From Bin80 sp964291275 (GTDB taxonomy: Bacteria > Bacteroidota > Rhodothermia > Rhodothermales > Bin80): a DNA stretch of 64,000 nucleotides. Of this stretch, positions 9,359 through 18,422 are shown piece by piece; position 1 is the first letter of the stretch; each line of letters starts with the position of its first letter. A model generated the notes under the pieces. It saw nothing but the letters and a program-made list of their open reading frames with translations, was not told the DNA's origin and made no database searches. Both the position numbers and the translations under genes were made by a program. The stretch covers positions 2,108,001-2,172,000 of the forward strand of contig OZ219799.1 in NCBI GenBank assembly GCA_964291275.2. The letters run 5' to 3'.

Positions 9359-10015
9359 ATGGGCTTCCTGGATTTTTTCACTGGCAACCAACCGCCTCTT
9401 ATCAGAGACGCCTTGGATGATGTTAAGGTCATGTTGGACACTGGCCGCGAGTTGTTTGCTGCCTCAAGTGGACGGCTCTTAGAAAACGAAATTCTCGACA
9501 CAGATCTCTCCGCTCAAGAAGCAGTTATTCGTAAGCGAGAGCAGTCGGTGCGTCTGGCGGTATTGGAACACCTGAACATTGACCCGAAGCGGGAGCTAGT
9601 GCTTTGTGTCAAACTGTTAACGGCTGCACAGGAGGCAGAGCGTATCGGGTACCTGGGACGGACAATGGAGAAGACGGCTACACTGGCAGCTGCCCCCCGA
9701 ATTGGTACCATCGTGGACGAAATCCGTGAGCTCCGTACTCGTACACTTGGCCAGTTTAATGCTGCTCGTGACTGTTTTATCGAGGGAGACATAAATAAGG
9801 CTGATGTTGTTCAAATAGAGCAGGAAGCCATTGCCAAGAGCCTTCGTGAGGTTTTTACATGTCTGGCCAAATCCGAGCTGTCCGCAAACAAGGCGGTGGT
9901 GTGTACAGTAGGTGCGTATTCGATAGGGCGCGTAGGTGAGCACTTGGCAAGTATTGCTCGTTGTGTAACAGAGCCACTTCATCGAGTAGGGCCAGATCAT
10001 AGGGAGGACTTTTGA
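9359..10015 (+). CDS. PhoU-domain protein
   Basis: 218-aa all-helical cytoplasmic protein. It has the PhoU-type E/D-rich helix pattern (DLSAQEAVIRKREQSVRLAV) and a C-terminal RVGEHLASIARCV, which matches the R-x-G-D/E-H segment of PhoU helical bundles. PhoU proteins tune phosphate uptake and PhoR signalling. No pst or pho genes are adjacent, so its partner is unknown. It starts 14 bp after nadD. Confidence 0.7.
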   Translation: MGFLDFFTGNQPPLIRDALDDVKVMLDTGRELFAASSGRLLENEILDTDLSAQEAVIRKREQSVRLAVLEHLNIDPKRELVLCVKLLTAAQEAERIGYLGRTMEKTATLAAAPRIGTIVDEIRELRTRTLGQFNAARDCFIEGDINKADVVQIEQEAIAKSLREVFTCLAKSELSANKAVVCTVGAYSIGRVGEHLASIARCVTEPLHRVGPDHREDF

Positions 10016-10083
10016 AGTGCACTACTGCAAAGTCAATATTAAGCCCTACATTCTCACAACTCAGAACACATCAACACGCTTTC

Positions 10084-10647
10084 ATGGCACTTACGTACTC
10101 ACAAATGATTGATCTCGGAGCGAAAGCTCCAGAGTTTGATTTACCCGTCAGTAATCCTCAGGTAGTTGGCAGTGAAACGCTAAACCTTAAGTGTGCATCA
10201 GATGGGAAGCCATTCGCAATTGTCTTCATGTGTAATCATTGTCCGTTTGTTGTGCATATTGAAGATGCTCTGGTGGACGCCGCACGGGTCTGCAAGGGAA
10301 GAGGTGTGAATCTTATCGGCATCAGCAGCAACGATGCTTTGCAATATCCCCAGGATTCTTTTGAGGCGATGGGAAGGCGTGCGCAGGACAAGAAGTATCC
10401 GTTCCCTTACCTGTATGATGAGTCTCAGTCTGTGGCTAAGGCTTATGGTGCGGTATGCACGCCTGATTTTTTCCTGTATGATGAGAACCTTGGTCTGGCC
10501 TATCGAGGAAGGTTTGACGAAACCCGTCCTGGTATTGGTAAGGCGACGGGCAAAGAATTTCTGCAAGCTGTGGATGAGCTCCTGACCCTGGGTGTTGTCA
10601 CCATGCCGCAGCGCCCATCCATGGGTTGCAACATAAAATGGAAGTAG
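10084..10647 (+). CDS. Thioredoxin-like (AhpC/TSA-type) protein
   Basis: 187-aa redoxin of the thioredoxin-family group often found with CNHCPF at the active site: VFMCNHCPFVVHIEDAL. The N-terminal GAKAPEFDLPV is the usual redoxin strand. The segment YPFPYLYDESQSVAKAYGAVCTPD (here split) contains the cis-proline CTPD. The start ATG 10084 is preferred over an upstream ATG at 10012 that would add 24 unrelated residues. It lies just before nhaC. The substrate is unknown. Confidence 0.82.
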   Translation: MALTYSQMIDLGAKAPEFDLPVSNPQVVGSETLNLKCASDGKPFAIVFMCNHCPFVVHIEDALVDAARVCKGRGVNLIGISSNDALQYPQDSFEAMGRRAQDKKYPFPYLYDESQSVAKAYGAVCTPDFFLYDENLGLAYRGRFDETRPGIGKATGKEFLQAVDELLTLGVVTMPQRPSMGCNIKWK

Positions 10648-10650
10648 CAA

Positions 10651-12078
10651 ATGCCAACAGACTGGGTTGTCCTTCTACCACCGATTGTGGCCATTGGGTT
10701 GGCGCTCTGGACACGACAGGTGTTCTTATCTCTGATTGTAGGGCTCTGGGTTGGGACGACCATATTGGCTGGTGGTAATGTGATTCAGGGCCTGATTGGC
10801 ATGGCCGATGTGGTGGTGGCAGTGTTTGCCGAACCATCGAACACGAAAATTGTGCTGTTCAGCCTCCTGGTTGGGGGGCTTATTGCACTGGTTCAGATAT
10901 CTGGTGGGGTGGCTGCTTTCGTGCGCTTCGTTCAAACAGCAGGGTTAGCCAAAACACGGCGTGGAGTAGAGCTGCTCGCTTGGTTCACGGGCTTATTAAT
11001 CTTTGTGGAATCCAGCATCACGTCCCTGATAGTAGGTACGCTTAGCCGGCCGTTTTTTGACGGGCTAAAACTTCCACGGGAGAAGCTTGCCTACTACTGT
11101 GATGCGACCAGTGCTCCAGTCTGTATGGCTATTCCACTCAATGGTTGGGGAGCCTTTGTGCTTGGGTTACTGATCACACAAGGGTATGATAGCAATGCAG
11201 TGAGTACGTTGTTCAATGCTCTACTCTACAATTTTTTCTGCCTTTTTGCAATAGTGTTTGCTTTAGGACTTGCCCTAACGGGATGGGGGTTTGGTCCGAT
11301 GCGCAAGGCTGAACGCAGGGCAGCCACCACGGGGCAGTTGATTCGCCTTGGATCCAATCCAATGATTGCAGATGAGGTAACTGGCTTGGAGCCCATTAAA
11401 CCAGGCATGGGACGTGTGTATGATTTTCTGGTGCCAATATTCGTGATGATCGGCATGATATTCGTCAGCCTGTATGTGACAGGTAACGGGAATCTTATGG
11501 ATGGCAGCGGCTCGACGGCGGTGTTGTGGGCCGTGGGCACCGCCATCTTTGTTGCTATGCTTGTCTATATGATACCGCGACGGGGCCAACCACTTCTAAT
11601 GCCCGACAAGTCAACGAATTATGTTATCAAGGGCGCATCAGGTCTAGTTGGTGTTGTAGGATTATTGGTACTTGCGTTTGCGCTTGGTGAGGTTTCGCAC
11701 AGCCTGGAAATGGGGCCATATGTCGTCTCGGTTTTGGGAGAAGACATATGGGTCTGGTGGTTGCCTGCGCTGGTATTTGCGATAGGGTGTATTGTGTCCT
11801 TCACGCTGGGGTCATCCTGGACCACCTTTGCCATCCTGATTCCTCTGGCCCTACCATTGGCGGAGGGGCTGGACATCTCTGTGCCTCTAATGCTTGGTGC
11901 GGTGCTTTCGGGGGGCGTGTACGGTGACCACGCATCGCCGCTTTCAGATACATCCATCATATCTTCAATGGCTTCCGCATGTGACCATGTGGACCATGTG
12001 AACACGCAACTGCCTTACTCCGCTTTGGTTGCAGGGATTTCTTTTTGTGCGTTTCTAGTTGCAGGTTTGTTAGTCTGA
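10651..12078 (+). CDS. nhaC: NhaC-family Na+/H+ antiporter
   Basis: 475-aa inner-membrane protein with about 11-12 hydrophobic segments. It has the NhaC-family segment LGSSWTTFAILIPLALPLAE and the C-terminal GAVLSGGVYGDHASPLSDTS, a conserved core of this family. It exports Na+ in exchange for protons and so supports pH and salt homeostasis. It starts 3 bp after the redoxin stop (probably cotranscribed) and ends 13 bp from the convergent cyanophycinase gene. Other substrates (malate/lactate, amino acids) occur in the family. Confidence 0.88.
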   Translation: MPTDWVVLLPPIVAIGLALWTRQVFLSLIVGLWVGTTILAGGNVIQGLIGMADVVVAVFAEPSNTKIVLFSLLVGGLIALVQISGGVAAFVRFVQTAGLAKTRRGVELLAWFTGLLIFVESSITSLIVGTLSRPFFDGLKLPREKLAYYCDATSAPVCMAIPLNGWGAFVLGLLITQGYDSNAVSTLFNALLYNFFCLFAIVFALGLALTGWGFGPMRKAERRAATTGQLIRLGSNPMIADEVTGLEPIKPGMGRVYDFLVPIFVMIGMIFVSLYVTGNGNLMDGSGSTAVLWAVGTAIFVAMLVYMIPRRGQPLLMPDKSTNYVIKGASGLVGVVGLLVLAFALGEVSHSLEMGPYVVSVLGEDIWVWWLPALVFAIGCIVSFTLGSSWTTFAILIPLALPLAEGLDISVPLMLGAVLSGGVYGDHASPLSDTSIISSMASACDHVDHVNTQLPYSALVAGISFCAFLVAGLLV

Positions 12079-12091
12079 GGTGGATAGCGTT

Positions 12092-12949
12092 TTATCGAGT
12101 ATCCATCTCGAAGGGCACCATCGGTTCGTCATCACGATAGGGTGAGCGTTCCGGTAGGTGGTACATATCGCCTGACCTGAGAAGATAAAATGCGCCATTT
12201 GTTTTGGTCGTGAACTGCCGGTCGTAAACGGCAACGTATGAAGTGCCAATTACTTCAAACCAGTCGTGTTGTACCACAATGGCAGTATTCTCGTCAATAC
12301 CAATACCGAGCAGTTCCGGGTGCACATCAAGGATTTGGAGGAGATCCCACTGACGGTTACGACGCAAATGGTGCTGATCGATTGCTGTGTTCTTAAGGAA
12401 GCCGAATCCCTCTTCATGATCTCCCATCATGATGACGTTTGTCTTGGTATCACCGCGTGCAAGATAGGATCCTTGAATCGTAGCACCAGCTGAAGATCCC
12501 CCAATCACTCCACCTCTGTCCAGCAGGCTCCACAGTGCTTCTTCCGTCTTTGTATCCAGGTAGGAGTCAGCGAGGCGCCATTGACGTCCGCCGCTAAACC
12601 AAACTCCACTTGCTTCGTGAATGGCTTGTACGAATGAATCTGCATTTGCAACATCCCTATCCCGGGTATGAAGCAGGGTAAGATGTGAAGCGCCACGTTC
12701 TTTGAATATTTGTAGTCCGTAGAAATCGTCGCCAAAATCATCGGAAGCACCTGCGGTGGGAATGAGAACGATGTGGCTTTCAGGACCTCCGGCCAGCTCC
12801 ATAAAGCGATCCAGGATGCTTGGATCAAGTCTTCCCCCGCCCACAATAATCAGTGAGCCATTTGGCGGGGATATGTGCTGAGCTTGTATTTGGGAGTATC
12901 CCAGTAGGGGAAGAAGGAAAAGCAGGTACCTGCTGAGAAAAATTTTCAT
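12092..12949 (-). CDS. Cyanophycinase-like S51 peptidase, exported
   Basis: 285-aa protein with an N-terminal signal peptide (FLSRYLLFLLPLLGYSQIQA). The S51 serine-peptidase fold has its nucleophile in IGGSSAGATIQG; GGGRLDP and FSGGRQWRLAD complete the family pattern. Cyanophycinases hydrolyse multi-L-arginyl-poly-aspartate to beta-Asp-Arg dipeptides. Exported versions scavenge the polymer or other beta-aspartyl peptides. The next gene upstream, an amidotransferase-like protein, lies 2 bp away on the same strand, so the two form an operon. Confidence 0.85.
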   Translation of the reverse strand: MKIFLSRYLLFLLPLLGYSQIQAQHISPPNGSLIIVGGGRLDPSILDRFMELAGGPESHIVLIPTAGASDDFGDDFYGLQIFKERGASHLTLLHTRDRDVANADSFVQAIHEASGVWFSGGRQWRLADSYLDTKTEEALWSLLDRGGVIGGSSAGATIQGSYLARGDTKTNVIMMGDHEEGFGFLKNTAIDQHHLRRNRQWDLLQILDVHPELLGIGIDENTAIVVQHDWFEVIGTSYVAVYDRQFTTKTNGAFYLLRSGDMYHLPERSPYRDDEPMVPFEMDTR

Positions 12950-12951
12950 GA

Positions 12952-13677
12952 CTAGTTTCTAAATACGTGCTTGATGAACCGCCGAATGAGGCCATTGGCT
13001 TCCGGTGTTTCCTGTAGTGTTTCGATAAGTTCATCCACCGACATGCCGGTAATACTCTCAGTATACTGGGGGTAGGCACGTAGCCGCTGCTTCAATAGAG
13101 GCACTTTGAGTTCAGAATGAAACTGCGTGCAGTAGAGTGGAGCATCCGACATACAGAACGCGTGGTTTTCTACGAGGGGGGTGCCTGCCAGTTGAACAGC
13201 GCCCTCGGGGAGGCGAATAACAGTATCCTGATGTCCCACATGGGCTAAGAACGGGGTTCCTAATTCACTGAAAATGGGATCCTTTCCTCCCTCGTTCGTC
13301 AAAGAAAGTTCAAGGGTACCCAGTTCTGCCAGTTGCGGATCAGTAACGACCAAACCACCAAGGGCAGCGGCCATAGCTTGAAAGCCCCAGCAGGATGCAA
13401 AGACCGGTTTGCGTTTCGCATAAAGTGAGCGCATGGCATCCAGCGCACGGTCTAACCAAGGGCCACCCTCCGGTACAGAGTAATCACCAGCTCCTCCGAT
13501 CAACACCAGATCTGCGATGCGGAGCATCTCGGGAGAAGGTGGATCATTGACCAAATCGGCGGCAGTAATCTGTTCTGGTGAACAGTCCACGGCATCAGCA
13601 AATGCGGCCACCTCACTGATGCGCATCGGGTCATCAAGTTTGCGTATTTGTAGGAGGAGGATATTGAGAGTAGACAT
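12952..13677 (-). CDS. Class I glutamine amidotransferase-like protein
   Basis: 241-aa GATase fold similar to the stand-alone GMP-synthase-like amidotransferases. The nucleophile elbow is ASCWGFQAMA, with the partner His-Glu pair in TQFHSEL and an oxyanion-side GGAGDYSVPEG. No synthase domain is attached, so the acceptor of the released ammonia is unknown. It is immediately upstream of the cyanophycinase gene (2-bp gap), which suggests a joint role in nitrogen-compound use. Confidence 0.8.
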   Translation of the reverse strand: MSTLNILLLQIRKLDDPMRISEVAAFADAVDCSPEQITAADLVNDPPSPEMLRIADLVLIGGAGDYSVPEGGPWLDRALDAMRSLYAKRKPVFASCWGFQAMAAALGGLVVTDPQLAELGTLELSLTNEGGKDPIFSELGTPFLAHVGHQDTVIRLPEGAVQLAGTPLVENHAFCMSDAPLYCTQFHSELKVPLLKQRLRAYPQYTESITGMSVDELIETLQETPEANGLIRRFIKHVFRN

Positions 13678-13865
13678 ATGCGGCTGCTGGTATTAATTCA
13701 GTTAAACATGTTGGAGGCTCTTCGTGCTCCCTATAAGTTTCTGGATTCGGGTTTGCACAAATCAATCGAGAAGGAGCAAGTAGGAGAAATCGGCTTCAAG
13801 GATCGTCAATTGATTTGTTGCTCACTGGTTAAAGGGTGTTTCATGAAATTTTCATGTACATCGAT

Positions 13866-14525
13866 CTAATGGTTGTGTCCGTGGTGGGAGTGAGTATCCT
13901 TGTTTCCTGATGCATTGTGCGAGTGTGGACTTCCATGATGGCTCTCGTGAAAGATGACATGCAATAAGGAGCCAGCCACGAATGCTTGAAAGTAATTGCT
14001 CCCCACAAACTCATTAGCCAATACGCCAGAAAGAAAGAACCCAGTAGCGGTAGTCAGCAAAAGTCCTGCAATGCCGACCATAGCGATGACAGTACCATAG
14101 CGAGGTTGCAAAATCCACCATATCATAAGCCCCACGGCGAGGCGATGGATCGCTATGGGGGCTACGGCGATGGGCTGATCCGCATTCAGGCTTGCACCTT
14201 CTAAAAGGGCATGGAGAAAAAGTCCAAGAAATCCTGCAATGACGGACACTGCTTCAGTTTTTGGGGCAATACCTCGGGACAAGTGTTCGATCGCAATCGG
14301 TGTTAGAAGTCCGACCGCCATAATTCCCATGAGGGTCACAATGCTACCCAGCTCCCAACCATCATGCTCGATCTGATGTCCGAATACCTGAATCAGTACT
14401 AACAGGGGCACCATCACATACATACTTCGGTCGAAGGCACGTGTAAGCTTTGGATGGTCATGTAGTACCGGGTATAGGAGGGCTCCTATTACTGGTGTAC
14501 TTAGGGCGTAAAGAAGGGGGAGCAT
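13866..14525 (-). CDS. ZIP-like metal transporter with His-rich tail
   Basis: 219-aa membrane protein with about seven hydrophobic segments. LHALLEGASL and IAIHRLAVGLMIW resemble the paired metal-binding helices of ZIP (SLC39) transporters, which bring in Zn or other divalent metals. The C-terminal tail is very rich in histidine (HESHHGSPHSHNASG and a final HSHHGHNH), a likely metal-sensing or binding tail. It is a single gene on the minus strand. The start at 14525 is the first ATG of the hydrophobic frame. Confidence 0.7.
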   Translation of the reverse strand: MLPLLYALSTPVIGALLYPVLHDHPKLTRAFDRSMYVMVPLLVLIQVFGHQIEHDGWELGSIVTLMGIMAVGLLTPIAIEHLSRGIAPKTEAVSVIAGFLGLFLHALLEGASLNADQPIAVAPIAIHRLAVGLMIWWILQPRYGTVIAMVGIAGLLLTTATGFFLSGVLANEFVGSNYFQAFVAGSLLHVIFHESHHGSPHSHNASGNKDTHSHHGHNH

Positions 14526-14915
14526 CTAAGTATTGCAGATGAGATAGACGCGCAATATACTTGCTGTTTGGCGATTTTGATTGTTATAGTAGGTTGTCCA
14601 AGCATAATCAGGTTAGTATCTTGAACTGAATTCAAACGGAAGCGCTTTGGACAGGTACGAGCAAGGTGGACGGTAATTGACTGAGTTGGAGGGGCAAATA
14701 AAATGCTTAAAAATGACCGGATAGTACACGCCGGCGAACGCAATTTTCCCCATAATTTCCTCAGACACAATTCTCAGGCGGAAATATGTGCTTTGCCGAT
14801 CGGGATAAAATGAGCACTTCAATGTTAAAACTTTGATCGAATCCGACCCCAATTAAAATCTGCTCGAGACATGCCTTGTGAGTTCATACTGTAAAATCGA
14901 ATTTCCACACCAAGA
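14526..14915. other. AT-rich intergenic region, no supported gene
   Basis: About 390 bp between divergently transcribed genes. Only short unrelated open frames occur, with no family-like sequence and no clear hairpin. It presumably holds the promoters of the ZIP-like gene (leftward) and prmC (rightward). Confidence 0.5.
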
Positions 14916-15770
14916 ATGTATATAAAAACCATATTTCGGGAAGTGGAAAATTTGTTGGAGCAGGCAAGTGCCCCATTTCCCCGACGTACGGCAGTGTGGA
15001 TTCTCTGCGATATAGTCAGATGTAGCCCTGCACATTTGATTAGCCGCGAAGGTGACCGGCTGGACCAGAATCATATAATCAGAATCCGGGATGCAGCCCA
15101 ACGCTGTGCGGCTCATGAACCTGTACAGTACGTATTAGGGCACACGGAATTTAGCGGGCTACGTCTGTATCTTTCTCCTGCCGTGCTGATACCCCGGCCA
15201 GAAACAGAGCAAATGATTGAGGTTGCTCTTGAAGCTGTTGGGTCAGGAAGTACATTAAAAGTGTTGGACATTGGTACCGGCAGTGGATGCATTGCACTGA
15301 GCATTAAGCACGCTTTGCCTGCCGCACAGGTGACAGCCTGTGATATCAGTGACACTGCACTCCAGATCGCCAAGAAAAATGCCACGGAAAATGGGCTTGA
15401 TATCAGTTTCATCATGGCAGATTTGTTGAGCCATGATTTTGTGCATACAGTTGGTACGGGATACGATTTAGTAGTTGCTAATCCTCCTTACATACCAGAC
15501 AGCGAGCATTCGCAGCTGCCCCGGGTAGTAAGGGATTATGAGCCGGGTATTGCATTGTTTTGTGGTGACGATCCCCTTGCATTTTACCGGGCTATAGCTG
15601 AGAGCCTTGGGACTGGTCTACTAAGCCAAGGAGGAACGCTCGTGCTGGAAACTCATGTCGATTATACAGATTCCGTCGGTATGCTGCTGCAGCAAAAAGA
15701 TGTCTCACAGGTTCAGATCAAACCGGATTTTGCAGGATTGCCCAGATTCGTGATCGGCAAACTGCTCTGA
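14916..15770 (+). CDS. prmC: Release factor glutamine methyltransferase
   Basis: N5-methylates the GGQ glutamine of release factors RF1 and RF2 using S-adenosylmethionine. It is 284 aa with the N-terminal helical domain and the segment YVLGHTEFSGLRLYLSPAVL followed by IPRPETE. The SAM motif is LDIGTGSGCIALS and the catalytic motif LVVANPPYIPDSE. prfA, its usual neighbour, is not next to it here. The nitrilase-family gene follows after 50 bp on the same strand. Confidence 0.95.
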   Translation: MYIKTIFREVENLLEQASAPFPRRTAVWILCDIVRCSPAHLISREGDRLDQNHIIRIRDAAQRCAAHEPVQYVLGHTEFSGLRLYLSPAVLIPRPETEQMIEVALEAVGSGSTLKVLDIGTGSGCIALSIKHALPAAQVTACDISDTALQIAKKNATENGLDISFIMADLLSHDFVHTVGTGYDLVVANPPYIPDSEHSQLPRVVRDYEPGIALFCGDDPLAFYRAIAESLGTGLLSQGGTLVLETHVDYTDSVGMLLQQKDVSQVQIKPDFAGLPRFVIGKLL

Positions 15771-15820
15771 AGAAAACCATTTGTTCAGCAGTAGGATGCA
15801 GACCACAGCAACTTAAATTG

Positions 15821-16726
15821 ATGAAGCTCGCGCTTATCCAATGTTCAGCATCGAATGATGTGGAAGCTAACCTGGCTCAGGGGCTGAAGTCCTTGGAGAC
15901 AGCTGCGCAGGCAGGGGCAAACCTGGTCGTGTACCCAGAGCTTGCATTTACACCGTTTTATCCTCAGCACCGAAAGATGCATCACCCTGAGTGCAGAGGG
16001 AATGATTTACCACCATTGTCTCTCGCTGAAGAAATTCCTGGCCGTACAACAGAGGCATTCTGCGCAGTGGCCAAAAGACTGGGAGTGGTTGTGGTTCTTA
16101 ATCTGTATGCACGGGAAGGTAATACCGCTTTTGACGCTTCGCCGGTGATCAATGCAGACGGTACGCTTCTGGGTGTAACAAGAATGATGCACATCACGCA
16201 ATACGAAGGGTTCTATGAGCAGGACTACTACACGGCTGCGGGTAATCGGGCTCCGGTGTACAATACTGCCGCTGGTCGGATTGGTGTAGCCATTTGCTAC
16301 GACCGACATTACGGAGAATACCTGCGTGCCTTAGCCCTGCAGCGAGCGGACGTGGTGGTTGTCCCCCAGGCAGGTGCACTCGGTGAGTGGCCGGGAGGGT
16401 TGTTTGAAGCGGAGTTGAAGGTGGGAGCATTTCAGAATGGCTACTACATGGCACTCGCCAACCGTGTAGGAAAGGAAGACATCCTATCCTTTGGTGGGGG
16501 ATCCTTCGTGGTTGATCCGGCAGGTAGAATTGTGGCCCAGGCTCCCGAGATATCTGAGGCGATTCTTTATGCTGACCTGGACCTGAGGCGCTGCGAAGAA
16601 TCCCATGCACGGCAATTATTTCTTAAACATCGCCGTCCGGATATCTATGCAGGTGGAGCGGTTTGTATTCAGAATTGCGAAAATTCGGAGAATGGCGTAT
16701 GCTGCCAGGCTCCCGTGGCTACATAA
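15821..16726 (+). CDS. Carbon-nitrogen hydrolase (nitrilase superfamily)
   Basis: 301-aa protein of the nitrilase/amidase superfamily, similar in layout to N-carbamoylputrescine amidase and beta-ureidopropionase. The catalytic Glu is in LVVYPELAF and the nucleophile Cys in VAICYDRHYGEYLRA. The lysine normally found in the R-K-x-H-I segment reads Met here (GVTRMMHIT), although the following E-x2-Y pattern is kept (FYEQDYY). Either this subfamily uses another residue or activity is altered. The start ATG 15821 follows a TTG at 15818. The 3' end overlaps the convergent thioredoxin gene by 58 bp. Confidence 0.83.
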   Translation: MKLALIQCSASNDVEANLAQGLKSLETAAQAGANLVVYPELAFTPFYPQHRKMHHPECRGNDLPPLSLAEEIPGRTTEAFCAVAKRLGVVVVLNLYAREGNTAFDASPVINADGTLLGVTRMMHITQYEGFYEQDYYTAAGNRAPVYNTAAGRIGVAICYDRHYGEYLRALALQRADVVVVPQAGALGEWPGGLFEAELKVGAFQNGYYMALANRVGKEDILSFGGGSFVVDPAGRIVAQAPEISEAILYADLDLRRCEESHARQLFLKHRRPDIYAGGAVCIQNCENSENGVCCQAPVAT

Positions 16727-17187
16727 CGCAGGGCAGAGCTGAAATCATCTTTTGCCCAATATCCAGGGCACCTTGTGATATAGCTGCCATCGCTCTCCAG
16801 GAACACTGTAGTGGGCGTGCCTTCAGCCCCGAGTGCATATCCCAGTTCCATGGATGAAATGTCATATCCCTGAAAGTCATGCCGGGTTTCGGCATCGTCG
16901 ATATTTAGCCGTCCGTAAGCAAAATTATCCTGAACGTAGGCAACGAGTGCAGCATCCGTATAAACCTCTTGCTGCATTTTTTGACACCATCCACACCACG
17001 GTGCATAAATGTCAATAAGGATTGGCTTGCCTGTTGTGGCAGCGGTTGCAACGGCTTCATCGAAGGTAGGCCAACTCATGGGAGTCGGCAATACTTCAGA
17101 TTCAGGAGCAGTCGTCTCCGTTACATCGTCACGGGTGCATCCAGCAATCATGAAGACCACAAGTAGTAATGTGCGATGCAGCATCAT
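16669..17187 (-). CDS. Thioredoxin-fold lipoprotein
   Basis: 172-aa lipoprotein (lipobox MIAGC). Its thioredoxin domain has the active site YAPWCGWCQKM and cis-Pro segment AEGTPTTVF. It resembles the soluble thioredoxin or DsbD-gamma-like proteins that reduce or exchange disulfides in the periplasm. It overlaps the glycosyltransferase gene upstream by 4 bp, so they are likely coupled. The 3' end overlaps the convergent hydrolase gene. Confidence 0.85.
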   Translation of the reverse strand: MMLHRTLLLVVFMIAGCTRDDVTETTAPESEVLPTPMSWPTFDEAVATAATTGKPILIDIYAPWCGWCQKMQQEVYTDAALVAYVQDNFAYGRLNIDDAETRHDFQGYDISSMELGYALGAEGTPTTVFLESDGSYITRCPGYWAKDDFSSALRYVATGAWQHTPFSEFSQF

Positions 17188-18356
17188 CTGTTCAGGAGAG
17201 GGAGATAGGCGGCAATAAAACGTTCCGATTCTGTAGCAAAGTTAAAAACTTTTTGGACATTAGGAGTATTCATCGCCCATTTTTGGCGTAACTCAGCATC
17301 ACTTACAGTACGGTTCAAGGCAGCGGCCAGAGCTTGTGCATTGCCGGGAGGTACTACGCAACCCACGTTGAAACGCCGTATGATTTGCGAGATTTCAGGG
17401 AGATCGCTGGCAATGACCGGCACACCGGCTGCCAGATATTCAAACAGCTTATTGGGTAATGCATATCTGTGGTTTAGACAACAATCTTCCAGGAATGTCA
17501 GCCCGAGATCGGCCGATGCTGTAACTGAAAGAAGTTTGTTAGGTGGTACAGGATCAATAAACCAGACTTTCGATTGCAACTCAAGGCTGTGAACCAAACA
17601 TTCTATATCTGATCGCAAAGGTCCACCACCCATGAAAACCAGGACTGCGTTGTCTGTGTGTAGCATTGCCTCGACCATCATTGTTGCTCCTCGGTACTTC
17701 TGCAGATTACCTTGATGGAGTATAATTGTAACGTTTGGAGGCAATGCAAGTCGCTCACGCAAGGAGAGCGTGGGGGTGGCTGCTTGTGGCGCAGGGACAT
17801 TGCGCATCAGGCAGATGTTATTGAGATTGAATTTTTTTTGTAGACATTGGGCAATGCTTTCGCTTACCGTGTAGACGCAGTTGGCACGACGAATATGCAA
17901 GTGTTGTATAACCTCCCAAGTGGTACGGACCCATGGACGCCGGGTAGTCGAGGGGAGGTGTGTGTAAAGTTCACGCGAATCAAAGACCAGTTGGGCATGG
18001 TGACGGTCTGCAGCCTGGCGCATGGCAGGCAGGGTATACAGATCACTTGCATGGTAGACAGTAGATTTTATGTATTTCAGCGCAGATTTGAATTGCCAAT
18101 GATTACGCCAGAAAAACCGGGGTCCGGATCCAGTTGGTCTGGGGAGGCATATGAGTGTTACACCCTTGACGTTCATCTCGGTCATTCCCACTGGCGTACC
18201 AAGCCCCAACACCAGGACTTTGAGGCCCAGTTCGGAGAGCAGACGCAACTGTCGGAGTGCACGCGAATTAACCCTCGGATCCCCGGTAAGGGCGAATGTA
18301 ATATCCACTGATTGTTGTGCAGTTTTACTCAAGTCCGTATGTTCGTGTAACTGCAT
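17184..18356 (-). CDS. Glycosyltransferase (GT4-type)
   Basis: 390-aa GT-B-fold glycosyltransferase. The N-terminal acceptor domain begins VDITFALTGDPRVNSRALR. The C-terminal nucleotide-sugar domain contains ILHQGNLQKYRG, VFMGGGPLRSDIE and GVPVIASDLPEI, with the usual E-x7-E-like region. It is probably used in envelope or exopolysaccharide synthesis; the sugar and acceptor are unknown. It overlaps the thioredoxin lipoprotein gene by 4 bp (ATGA-type). The divergent acyltransferase starts 66 bp away. Confidence 0.85.
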   Translation of the reverse strand: MQLHEHTDLSKTAQQSVDITFALTGDPRVNSRALRQLRLLSELGLKVLVLGLGTPVGMTEMNVKGVTLICLPRPTGSGPRFFWRNHWQFKSALKYIKSTVYHASDLYTLPAMRQAADRHHAQLVFDSRELYTHLPSTTRRPWVRTTWEVIQHLHIRRANCVYTVSESIAQCLQKKFNLNNICLMRNVPAPQAATPTLSLRERLALPPNVTIILHQGNLQKYRGATMMVEAMLHTDNAVLVFMGGGPLRSDIECLVHSLELQSKVWFIDPVPPNKLLSVTASADLGLTFLEDCCLNHRYALPNKLFEYLAAGVPVIASDLPEISQIIRRFNVGCVVPPGNAQALAAALNRTVSDAELRQKWAMNTPNVQKVFNFATESERFIAAYLPLLNR

Positions 18357-18422
18357 GCAGCGCAGTATAATGTTCGTGCCTATTGAAATTCAAATATTTA
18401 CTATAAACTAAGAGTATAGGCA

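Noticed and set aside
13678..13869. 63-codon frame between the amidotransferase and ZIP-like genes
   Set aside because: Short, without a leader or homology pattern; more likely the promoter region of the minus-strand amidotransferase gene.
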